A stretch of 8,968 nt of DNA, from positions 1-8,968 of the forward strand of contig DASQMI010000035.1 of the NCBI GenBank assembly GCA_035645555.1, in the 5' to 3' direction. The DNA comes from Lysobacter_F sp035645555 (GTDB lineage Bacteria > Pseudomonadota > Gammaproteobacteria > Xanthomonadales > Xanthomonadaceae). A program made the translations under genes and the position numbers. The notes under the pieces are model-generated. The model saw only the letters and a program-made list of their open reading frames with translations. It was not told where the DNA came from and ran no database searches. Positions 1-5,091 of the stretch are shown one piece after another (within the stretch, counting starts at the first letter, position 1; the number at the start of each line of letters is the position of its first letter).

Positions 1-617
1 TGGGCCGCCGCACCTCGCGCTGGCATTACGTCAATTTCCCGACCGGCACCTGCGACTACGTGCCGGAACGCGACTGCCCGAACGGCGACTGCGTGGTCGG
101 CGCGGTCGAACGCCAGCGCGCGATCCTCGCCGACCGCAGTCAGCCGCACGAGGCGCGGCGCGACGCGCTGAAGTTCCTGGTGCATTTCGTCGGCGACATG
201 CACCAGCCGATGCACGCCGGCAACCGCAACGACAAGGGCGGCAACGATTTCCAGATCAGCCTGCGCACGCCCATCGAGCCCGAAGCCTATGCCCGCACGC
301 GCTACAAGGACGGGGTGATGGGCACCAACCTGCACTCGATCTGGGATTACTACGTGCTGCGCTCGCTCGGGCTGGAGCTGCCGGCCTACGCGCGCCGGCT
401 GGATGCGCTGCCGTGGCCGCCCGCCGACACCGCGATGTCGGCGCCGGCGGCCTGGTCGCTGGAATCGTGCCGGCTGATCGACGCGCGCAAGCTGTATCCC
501 GACACGCACGTCATGCAGCACGACTATCTCGAGCGCATGCGGCCGCTCGCGGAGCAGCGCGTGCGCCAGGCCGCGTGGCGGCTGGCCGCGCTGCTCAACG
601 AGGTGCTCGGACGCTGA
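1..617 (+). CDS. S1/P1 nuclease, 5' end missing
   Basis: Exported zinc-dependent nuclease of the S1/P1 family, which cleaves single-stranded DNA and RNA and can remove 3' phosphates. The reading frame is open from base 3 to the stop at 615-617, giving 204 visible residues with the start beyond the left edge, so any signal peptide is not visible. Residues 7-13 (WHYVNFP) match the family WHY motif, whose His binds zinc. Visible residues 61-71 (HFVGDMHQPMH) supply His61, Asp65 and His71, and 110-115 (LHSIWD) supply His111 and Asp115, matching the second half of the trinuclear zinc site of P1 nuclease. The first zinc ligands, including the mature N-terminal Trp, lie upstream of the window. A Cys-rich stretch (visible residues 17-30) fits secretion with disulfides. 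The spacing from His71 to His111 is 40 residues against 23 in P1 as I recall it, implying an inserted loop. The stop codon abuts that of the convergent gene. Confidence 0.9.
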   Translation, partial: GRRTSRWHYVNFPTGTCDYVPERDCPNGDCVVGAVERQRAILADRSQPHEARRDALKFLVHFVGDMHQPMHAGNRNDKGGNDFQISLRTPIEPEAYARTRYKDGVMGTNLHSIWDYYVLRSLGLELPAYARRLDALPWPPADTAMSAPAAWSLESCRLIDARKLYPDTHVMQHDYLERMRPLAEQRVRQAAWRLAALLNEVLGR

Positions 618-1154
618 TCAGGGCGCGGGCGGCAGCCCGAGCCGCTCGCGCACCGCGGGCTCCAGGCCTTTGAGGCCGGCGCTGCGGCCGAACGCCAGCG
701 CCTGTTCCGCGCTCATGCCGCCGTGGCGCTGCATCGCCAGCGCCAGCAGTGCGCCGACCCGGTTGCCGGAGGCGCAGTGCACCAGCACCGCACCGTCGGC
801 CTGCTGCAACGCCGCCCACAACGCGTCCGTATTGGCCGCCGTGAGGTCCTGCGCGCCGGCGATCGGCAGCGCGACGTAGCGCAGGCCCGCCGCCTGCACC
901 TCGGCCGCCTCGTCGCGCCCGCCCAGCTCCGTCGCAGGACGCAGGTTGATTACCGTGCGCACGCCGCGCGCGCCCAGCTGCCGCCATGCCGCGGCCTCGG
1001 GCTGGCCGCCGGTGTAGAGCCCCGCGCGCGGCTGCTGGAGCGAAGTGAGCGGGTCGGCGGCCGGCGGCGTGGCCGTGGCGGGCGCGGTCTGCGCCGCTGC
1101 CGCGACCGGCAGCAGCAACACGAGCGCAAGAGCGAAAGCGGATCGCATCGACAT
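618..1154 (-). CDS. Exported tyrosine-phosphatase-like / DUF442-type (C-x-S-G-x-R) protein
   Basis: A 178-residue protein with a clear signal peptide: Met-Ser-Met-Arg, a hydrophobic core of about residues 5-16, and a likely cleavage after the Ala-rich run near residues 20-22. It is followed by a Pro/Thr/Ala-rich linker and a globular domain from about residue 40. The active-site loop HCASGNRVGAL at 126-136 places Cys127 and Arg132 five apart (C-x4-R). That is one residue shorter than the classic C-x5-R of tyrosine phosphatases and resembles the DUF442/beta-lactamase-hydrolase-like group, in which both phosphatase-like and rhodanese-like (sulfurtransferase) activities have been proposed. The general fold assignment is firm; the substrate and reaction are not known. 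It should act in the periplasm. It is the last gene of the OsmC-thioredoxin operon, 20 nt after the thioredoxin stop. The ATG at 1154 is chosen over the one at 1148 because a strong Shine-Dalgarno lies 5 nt upstream of it. Confidence 0.82.
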   Translation of the reverse strand: MSMRSAFALALVLLLPVAAAAQTAPATATPPAADPLTSLQQPRAGLYTGGQPEAAAWRQLGARGVRTVINLRPATELGGRDEAAEVQAAGLRYVALPIAGAQDLTAANTDALWAALQQADGAVLVHCASGNRVGALLALAMQRHGGMSAEQALAFGRSAGLKGLEPAVRERLGLPPAP

Positions 1155-1159
1155 GGCGC

Positions 1160-1166
1160 ACCTCCT
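1160..1166 (-). promoter_or_regulatory. Strong Shine-Dalgarno for the exported phosphatase-like gene
   Basis: The minus strand reads AGGAGGT here, a near-perfect anti-16S match, 5 nt before the ATG at 1154 and 11 nt before the alternative ATG at 1148. This favours the upstream ATG. The site sits in the 20-nt gap after the thioredoxin stop, so the downstream gene can be translated independently from the shared mRNA. Confidence 0.75.
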
Positions 1167-1174
1167 CGCCGCCA

Positions 1175-1621
1175 TCATGCGCCGGCGGGCAGGCGCTGGC
1201 GAGTCCAACGCTCGATCTCCTCGGCCGGCACCACGCCGGTGAGCCGGTCGAGCTCGCGGCCGCGGTGAAGCAGCGCCAGCATCGGAATGCCACGCACGCC
1301 GAAACGCTGCGCGAGTTCCGGCACGGCCACGGTGTCGACCTTGGCGGTGCGTACGTCCGGCTCCAGCACGGCTGTGGCCTGCGCGAACTGCGGGGCCATC
1401 GCCCGGCACGGCGCGCACCACGTGGCCCAGAAGTCCACCAGCAGCGGCAGGTCGGCACGCTCGGCGTGGACCGCGAAGCGCCGCGCGTCGAGCGCGACGG
1501 GCTCGCCGGTGAACAACGCGCGCCGGCAGCGCCCGCATTGCGGTGCGTCGCGCAGGCGCACGGCCGGCACGCGGTTGAGCGCGTCGCAATGCGGACAGGC
1601 GACGTGCAGCGCCTCGCTCAC
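1175..1621 (-). CDS. trxC: Thioredoxin 2 (zinc-finger thioredoxin)
   Basis: A cytoplasmic thiol-disulfide oxidoreductase of 148 residues (E. coli TrxC has 139). The N-terminal zinc-binding module has two CxxC pairs, Cys9/Cys12 (CPHC) and Cys29/Cys32 (CGRC), the hallmark of thioredoxin 2. The thioredoxin fold follows from about residue 45, with active site WCAPC at 68-72 and the cis-proline region GIPML at 111-115 (Pro113). The active site carries Ala where most thioredoxins have Gly. In E. coli the family member belongs to the OxyR peroxide regulon and reduces protein disulfides with thioredoxin reductase; the same general role is inferred here. The start is a GTG at 1621 whose last two bases are shared with the OsmC stop codon (GTGA), a typical translational-coupling arrangement. 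A GAGG element lies 7 nt upstream inside the OsmC gene. Confidence 0.93.
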   Translation of the reverse strand: MSEALHVACPHCDALNRVPAVRLRDAPQCGRCRRALFTGEPVALDARRFAVHAERADLPLLVDFWATWCAPCRAMAPQFAQATAVLEPDVRTAKVDTVAVPELAQRFGVRGIPMLALLHRGRELDRLTGVVPAEEIERWTRQRLPAGA

Positions 1622-2097
1622 GCGCCGGCCTCGAAGCTCTTGTCGCCGTGCAGCACGCGACCGTGCGCGTCGCGTACGTTGACGGCGACGTCGATGCCGT
1701 CACGCACGCTCTGGGTCACCACGCAGAACTGCTCGAACTGCTCGAGAATGCGTTCCAGCTGCGTGTACGCTTCACCGCCGTCGGCGAGCTGCAGTTCCAC
1801 CGTCGCGCTGGGAATGCGCCAGCGGCCCTCGGCGTTGCGGATCGGCGTGGCGACCACCTCCGCACGCAGCACGCCCGGCGTGTTGCGGTACTTGCGCAAT
1901 GCGAACAGCAGGCTCGCGGCCAGGCAATTGGCGATCGACGTCAGCAGCAGCAGCGCGGGGCTGGGGCCCCGGCCGTCGCCGAGCGGCGGCGCTTCGTCGG
2001 TCAGCAGCGGCGCCAGCGCGCGCTCGTGGAAGCTGACCCGGAACGCGTAGTCGCCTTCCTGTTCCAGGCTCAGACGGATCGGCTCTCCCAGACTCAT
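1618..2097 (-). CDS. OsmC/Ohr-family peroxiredoxin-like protein
   Basis: A 159-residue OsmC-superfamily protein, the usual length for the family. Members are homodimeric cysteine peroxidases that reduce organic hydroperoxides. The family core helix is visible as GPSPALLLLTSIANCLAASL at 44-63 with Cys58, and the second conserved Cys is Cys125 in FCVVTQSVRDGI at 124-135. The two cysteines fall almost exactly where E. coli OsmC has its pair (59 and 125). The second motif reads CVV rather than the common CPV, so this is a divergent subfamily and its peroxidase activity is inferred. The ATG at 2097 has GGAG (2105-2108 on the opposite strand) 7 nt upstream. It is the first gene of a three-gene operon; its stop overlaps the thioredoxin 2 GTG. 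The pairing makes biological sense, since an oxidised OsmC-type cysteine must be reduced by a dithiol partner. Confidence 0.85.
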   Translation of the reverse strand: MSLGEPIRLSLEQEGDYAFRVSFHERALAPLLTDEAPPLGDGRGPSPALLLLTSIANCLAASLLFALRKYRNTPGVLRAEVVATPIRNAEGRWRIPSATVELQLADGGEAYTQLERILEQFEQFCVVTQSVRDGIDVAVNVRDAHGRVLHGDKSFEAGA

Positions 2098-2250
2098 GTG
2101 CTCGCTCCGTGGCGCGATCGGAATCCGCGACGCGTAGGGAACCACCGCACCCGTGAGGCCGGGCTGAGGACGTGCGGCCGTCGCGCCGGTGCGCGGTTGA
2201 GCCCCCGGCGCCGCAGTGGCAGTCTGGCGCGCCGCCGGACGCCTCTTGCG
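2098..2250. other. Divergent intergenic region between OsmC operon and TauE/SafE gene
   Basis: This is the largest non-coding gap in the window, 153 bp, and must hold the promoters of both the minus-strand OsmC-thioredoxin operon and the plus-strand exporter. It is GC-rich. I could not identify a convincing -35/-10 pair on either strand, nor an obvious repeated operator. The only element I would point to is GGAG (minus strand, 2105-2108), the OsmC ribosome-binding site. Confidence 0.6.
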
Positions 2251-3000
2251 ATGACCGAAGCCGAACTGCTGCTCGCCCTGCTGTTCGCCGGCGTCGCCGT
2301 GCTGTATTCCTCGGTGGGCCACGCCGGCGCGAGCGGCTATCTCGCGATGATGGCGCTGCTCGGGCTGGCGCCCGAGCAGATGCGGCCGACCGCGCTGGCG
2401 CTGAACCTGCTCGTCGGCGGCATCGGCCTGGCGCGGTTCTGGCGTGGCGGCCACGTGCGGTGGCGTCACGTGCTGCCGTTCGTGCTGAGCTCGGCGCCGG
2501 CGGCGTTCTTCGCCGCGCAGGTGAAGCTGCCGAAGGAGACGTATTCGCTGCTGCTCGGCGTGATCCTGCTGGTCGCGGCCCTCGGCGTGTTCCGCTCCGC
2601 CTCGCGCGCCGAGGACGAGGACGCGCGCGCGGTCGGGCGCCGGGTGCCGTGGGCGGGCGGCCTGGTTGCGGGCGCCGCGATCGGCACGCTGTCCGGGCTC
2701 ACCGGCACCGGCGGCGCGATCTTCCTCACCCCGCTGCTGCTGTTCATGCACTGGATGCCTACGCGCGAGGCGAGCGGCACGTCGGTCGCGTTCGTCTGGA
2801 TCAATTCGCTGACCGCCCTGGCCGGGCTGCTGCAGGCGCATGCCGTGCTGCCGTCGGCACTGCCGCTGTGGCTCGCGGCGGTCGCGCTCGGCGCGCTGCT
2901 CGGCACCCAGCTCGGCCTGAAATGGCTGCCGGTGCGCAGGCTGCGCCATGCGCTCGGCGTGGTGCTGATGATCGCCGCGGGGAAGTTGCTGTACGCGTGA
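2251..3000 (+). CDS. TauE/SafE (TSUP) family anion exporter
   Basis: A 249-residue polytopic inner-membrane protein with about eight hydrophobic segments in two related halves separated by a charged, Arg/Asp/Glu-rich linker at about 115-132. The half-repeat signature appears twice: SSVGHAGASGYLAMMALLG at 20-38, and LSGLTGTGGAIFLTPLLL at 148-165 with the Gly-rich turn and Pro typical of TauE/SafE (PF01925). Characterised members move sulfite, sulfoacetate or other sulfur-containing organic anions, but many are of unknown substrate, so export of a sulfur compound is only a suggestion. The ATG at 2251 is the natural start because the hydrophobic N-terminus begins directly after it and upstream codons are Arg-rich shadow sequence; its Shine-Dalgarno is weak. 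The gene diverges from the OsmC-thioredoxin operon and ends 51 bp before the convergent M56 gene, with a hairpin between. Confidence 0.87.
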   Translation: MTEAELLLALLFAGVAVLYSSVGHAGASGYLAMMALLGLAPEQMRPTALALNLLVGGIGLARFWRGGHVRWRHVLPFVLSSAPAAFFAAQVKLPKETYSLLLGVILLVAALGVFRSASRAEDEDARAVGRRVPWAGGLVAGAAIGTLSGLTGTGGAIFLTPLLLFMHWMPTREASGTSVAFVWINSLTALAGLLQAHAVLPSALPLWLAAVALGALLGTQLGLKWLPVRRLRHALGVVLMIAAGKLLYA

Positions 3001-3006
3001 ACAGCG

Positions 3007-3038
3007 CTGCGCCTCGTCGCACCGGCGACGAGGCGCAG
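3007..3038. terminator. Bidirectional hairpin between convergent genes
   Basis: A perfect inverted repeat: the 14-nt arm CTGCGCCTCGTCGC at 3007-3020, a 4-nt loop (ACCG), and the exact complement at 3025-3038. It sits in the 51-bp gap between the stop of the TauE/SafE gene and the stop of the convergent M56 gene, 6 nt after the former and 13 nt after the latter. Neither strand has a U-tract after the stem, so it may stop transcription weakly, or protect 3' ends from exonucleases. Confidence 0.68.
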
Positions 3039-3051
3039 GGCAGGCGCGCGA

Positions 3052-4608
3052 TCAAACGCGCGGGGTTCCCGCAGCCACCGGCGGCTCGAACGTGATCGGC
3101 ACGCGCACCCGGCCGGCCACCGGCTTGCCGTCCTCGGTCGCCGGCGGGAAGCGCCACTTGCGCACCGCCTCGATCGCCGCCGCGTCGAACACGCCGGCCG
3201 GTTCGGCGCGCTCCACCCGCACGTCGGTCGGAACACCGTCGGCCCCCACGTCCACCAGCAGCACTACGGTACCGCCGATGCCCTTCTGCAGTGCCTCGGG
3301 CGGGTACACCGGCACGTTGTCCAAGCGCGACTGGCGGGTGGCCTCCGCCATTGGCACATCGGCGACAACACGCGCGGGCTGGTCGGCGATCGTGTATTCG
3401 ATCTCGATGCCTCGGAACGCGGCACTGCCCGGCTCGCCATCGCCGATGGCGATCTTGGCCGGCGTTCGCAACGCCGCAACCAGCCGCGGCTGCGCCACGA
3501 CGATGCCGTCGCGGCGCATGGTGGAGTGGATCTCGTAGTTGCCGTCATCGCGGCGCGAGAGTGTGGTTTCCAGATCCCAACGCTGGCCACCGTGCTCGTA
3601 GCGGCCGCGCTGCACGCCGCCGAGCGCGCCACGGCCGGTGCTGGTGATCGGCGCGCCGCCGTCGAAGCGAACGGTAATGTCCAGCGTCGCCTGCTCGGGA
3701 TCGGTCGCGAGGACGCGGGCCGGCTGCGCCGCCCAGGCAGTGAGTGCACCGGCGCCGATTACGCCGGCGACGAGAAGGGCGCCGGCAACCCAGCGCAGCG
3801 GAGCGGGACGGGTGTTCCTCAGCATCGCGATTCTTTCCTTGAGTGGATGGCCATGGCCCCAGTGACAGCCCAGCGGCAGTGCCTGCGCCGCGAGTTGGGT
3901 CTTCAACATCGCCTCGCCATAGGCGCGGCGCGAGCGCGGATGGCGCGCCATGATCCGCGCGTCGCAGGCAAGTTCCTGATCGTGCCGGAAGCGGCCGACC
4001 GCGAAATGCGCGAGCGGGTGGAACCACAACAGGCAGCGCAGCAGCGCGGCGAGCGCGTTGAGGTGCAAGTCGGCGCTGCGTATGTGCGTACGCTCGTGGG
4101 CCAGCATCAGCCGGCGTTGCGTGGTGCTGTAGCGCGTCTCGAAGTCGGCCGGCACCAGCACGCGCGGTCGCCACACGCCGAGCGCGGCCGGCAGGCCGGC
4201 GACGGCCTCGGCCTGCCACGCGCCGTCGCCGCGCCGGCGCAGACGCCCGAGCCGGCGACGGAACGCACGCTGTTGGCGCAGCAGCCACACCGCGGTGGCC
4301 AACGCCCCGCACGCCCAGACGGCCAGCAAGGCGGCAGATCGGTCCCACGCCGCAACCGCGATTGCTGACTGCGCCGCGAGGTGGACGTTGGTCGCGGCGG
4401 CAGTGGCGTCCCAGGTCGGCGGCGTCGCCGCCTTCGCCGGCAACAGCACTGCGATCGCGGCCACTGGCGCCAGCAGCCAGAGCGTATAAGCCACACATGG
4501 CCCTGCGAACGCGCGCAGCGGACGGCGCATCAGGAGCACCGCGAGCAACGCCAGCGTCAGCGCGACCGTGACCTCGCCCAAGCCTTCGAGCAGTTCAGCG
4601 GCGGTCAT
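3052..4608 (-). CDS. BlaR1-like M56 membrane metallopeptidase with TonB C-terminal domain
   Basis: A 518-residue inner-membrane protein built in order as follows. Hydrophobic segments lie at about 13-27, 38-57 and 90-110. A cytoplasmic M56 zinc-protease domain follows, with HERTH at 171-175 and ELACD at 212-216, so His171, His175 and Glu212 are the expected zinc ligands. WFHP is at 195-198 and GHPLKERIAML at 253-263. A further membrane segment spans about 272-294. A periplasmic middle region of no recognised family covers about 300-420. A TonB C-terminal fold covers about 430-510, beginning VPVYPPEAL and containing VRKWRFPPA at 482-490. The M56 half is the BlaR1/MecR1 protease that inactivates a BlaI-type repressor when the outside domain senses a ligand. 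The penicillin-binding sensor domain of BlaR1 is absent here. The start codon lies inside the blaI-like gene (14-bp overlap), with AGGAG 7 nt upstream (4616-4620). The ligand is unknown; beta-lactam sensing is not supported. Confidence 0.85.
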   Translation of the reverse strand: MTAAELLEGLGEVTVALTLALLAVLLMRRPLRAFAGPCVAYTLWLLAPVAAIAVLLPAKAATPPTWDATAAATNVHLAAQSAIAVAAWDRSAALLAVWACGALATAVWLLRQQRAFRRRLGRLRRRGDGAWQAEAVAGLPAALGVWRPRVLVPADFETRYSTTQRRLMLAHERTHIRSADLHLNALAALLRCLLWFHPLAHFAVGRFRHDQELACDARIMARHPRSRRAYGEAMLKTQLAAQALPLGCHWGHGHPLKERIAMLRNTRPAPLRWVAGALLVAGVIGAGALTAWAAQPARVLATDPEQATLDITVRFDGGAPITSTGRGALGGVQRGRYEHGGQRWDLETTLSRRDDGNYEIHSTMRRDGIVVAQPRLVAALRTPAKIAIGDGEPGSAAFRGIEIEYTIADQPARVVADVPMAEATRQSRLDNVPVYPPEALQKGIGGTVVLLVDVGADGVPTDVRVERAEPAGVFDAAAIEAVRKWRFPPATEDGKPVAGRVRVPITFEPPVAAGTPRV

Positions 4609-4963
4609 CGTCGAGCTCCTCGAGCAACCGCCGTAGCTCGGCGATGTCCTTCCGGCTCAGCTTGCGATGCTGGCTGAAGTGGGCCACCAGCGGCGCCACG
4701 CGCCCGCCGAACAGCCGCTCCAACAGCCCTTGGCTCTCCTCCAGCACCCAGGCCTCCCGGCGCACCACCGGCGTGTACAGGTAGCGGCGGCCTTCTTTCT
4801 CGGCGCGAATCGCCTTTTTCTTCAGCAGGCGGTTGAGCAGGGTCTTCACCGTGGCCTCCTGCCAGCCTTGCGACGCGACGGCGGCCGCCACCTCTTCCGC
4901 GCTCGACGGGCTGTGCCGCCAGAGCGCTTCCATCACGATCGATTCGGCTTCACTGATGTGCAT
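4595..4963 (-). CDS. blaI: BlaI/MecI/CopY-family transcriptional repressor
   Basis: A 122-residue winged-helix repressor, the typical length of BlaI/MecI. The N-terminal half (about 4-65) holds the DNA-binding fold: SEAESIVMEALW at 4-15, a likely recognition helix EATVKTLLNRLLKKK at 36-50, and the basic wing GRRYLYTPVV at 58-67. The C-terminal half (about 70-118) is a helical dimerisation region rich in Leu, Glu and Arg, and contains the segment that membrane proteases of the BlaR1 type cut in characterised systems. It overlaps the start of the M56 gene by 14 bp, so the two are certainly co-transcribed and probably translationally coupled. Two TACATnnGTA boxes in a 40-bp dyad lie immediately upstream of the ATG at 4963, over a candidate promoter, which strongly suggests autorepression. 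The gene symbol reflects family, not beta-lactam function. Confidence 0.88.
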   Translation of the reverse strand: MHISEAESIVMEALWRHSPSSAEEVAAAVASQGWQEATVKTLLNRLLKKKAIRAEKEGRRYLYTPVVRREAWVLEESQGLLERLFGGRVAPLVAHFSQHRKLSRKDIAELRRLLEELDDDRR

Positions 4964-4967
4964 GGTC

Positions 4968-5007
4968 GTTTACATCCGTAGTCGAACCAACGATTACATT
5001 GGTAAAC
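4968..5007. promoter_or_regulatory. Two-box dyad operator upstream of the BlaI-family gene
   Basis: A 40-bp imperfect inverted repeat centred between 4987 and 4988. Outer arms GTTTAC (4968-4973) and GTAAAC (5002-5007) pair perfectly; inner arms GTAGTCG (4978-4984) and CGATTAC (4991-4997) pair with one mismatch. Inside it are two boxes, TACATCCGTA (4971-4980) and TACATTGGTA (4995-5004), 24 bp apart, each one base away from the TACAnnTGTA operator known for BlaI/CopY repressors. It starts 4 nt before the BlaI-family ATG, so bound repressor would cover the promoter and leader. The sequence symmetry is directly seen; binding is inferred. Confidence 0.72.
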
Positions 5008-5018
5008 GCCAACGTCAA
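4993..5018 (-). promoter_or_regulatory. Candidate sigma-70 promoter for the BlaI/M56 operon
   Basis: On the minus strand, TTGACG (5013-5018) matches 5 of 6 bases of a -35 box and TGTAAT (4993-4998) matches 5 of 6 of a -10 box. The spacer is only 14 nt, shorter than the usual 16-18. Transcription would begin near 4986, giving a leader of about 23 nt. The -10 lies inside the right-hand operator box. The short spacer is the main weakness. Confidence 0.4.
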
Positions 5019-5031
5019 GCCCCTCATACGG

Positions 5032-5059
5032 CGAACGGCACCCCTAGGGGTGCCGTTCG
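5032..5059 (-). terminator. Perfect 28-bp palindrome after transketolase (possible terminator)
   Basis: The sequence reads identically on both strands: arms CGAACGGCACCCCT (5032-5045) and AGGGGTGCCGTTCG (5046-5059), with no spacer. As RNA it would fold into a 12-bp stem with a CUAG tetraloop; with a 3-nt bulge (5029-5031) the stem can extend by CATA/TATG (5025-5028 with 5060-5063). It begins 32 nt past the transketolase stop, the right place for a terminator, but no U-tract follows. It also lies directly upstream of the candidate BlaI promoter, so a protein-binding role is an alternative. Confidence 0.5.
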
Positions 5060-5091
5060 TATGCCGCGCGCTTGGAGCCGGCGCTGTCGGG

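Noticed and set aside
1155..1703. N-terminal extension of the phosphatase-like frame through the thioredoxin gene
   Set aside because: The extension is an out-of-frame shadow of thioredoxin 2; a signal peptide and a strong Shine-Dalgarno mark the ATG at 1154.
1648..2250. Upstream extension of the TauE/SafE frame through the OsmC gene
   Set aside because: The extension is antisense to a well-supported OsmC gene and encodes Arg-rich sequence; the membrane protein begins naturally at the ATG at 2251.
2098..2949. Long upstream extension of the OsmC frame on the minus strand
   Set aside because: It is antisense to the TauE/SafE gene and low-complexity (Arg/Gln/Ala-rich); the ATG at 2097 has a ribosome-binding site and matches family length.
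3526..4368. 280-codon plus-strand frame opposite the M56 gene
   Set aside because: Antisense shadow of a gene with clear protease and TonB motifs; no domain, no ribosome-binding site.
3052..4963. Beta-lactam resistance locus
   Set aside because: Despite BlaI and M56 homology, the penicillin-binding sensor domain is missing and no beta-lactamase gene is adjacent, so resistance is not supported.
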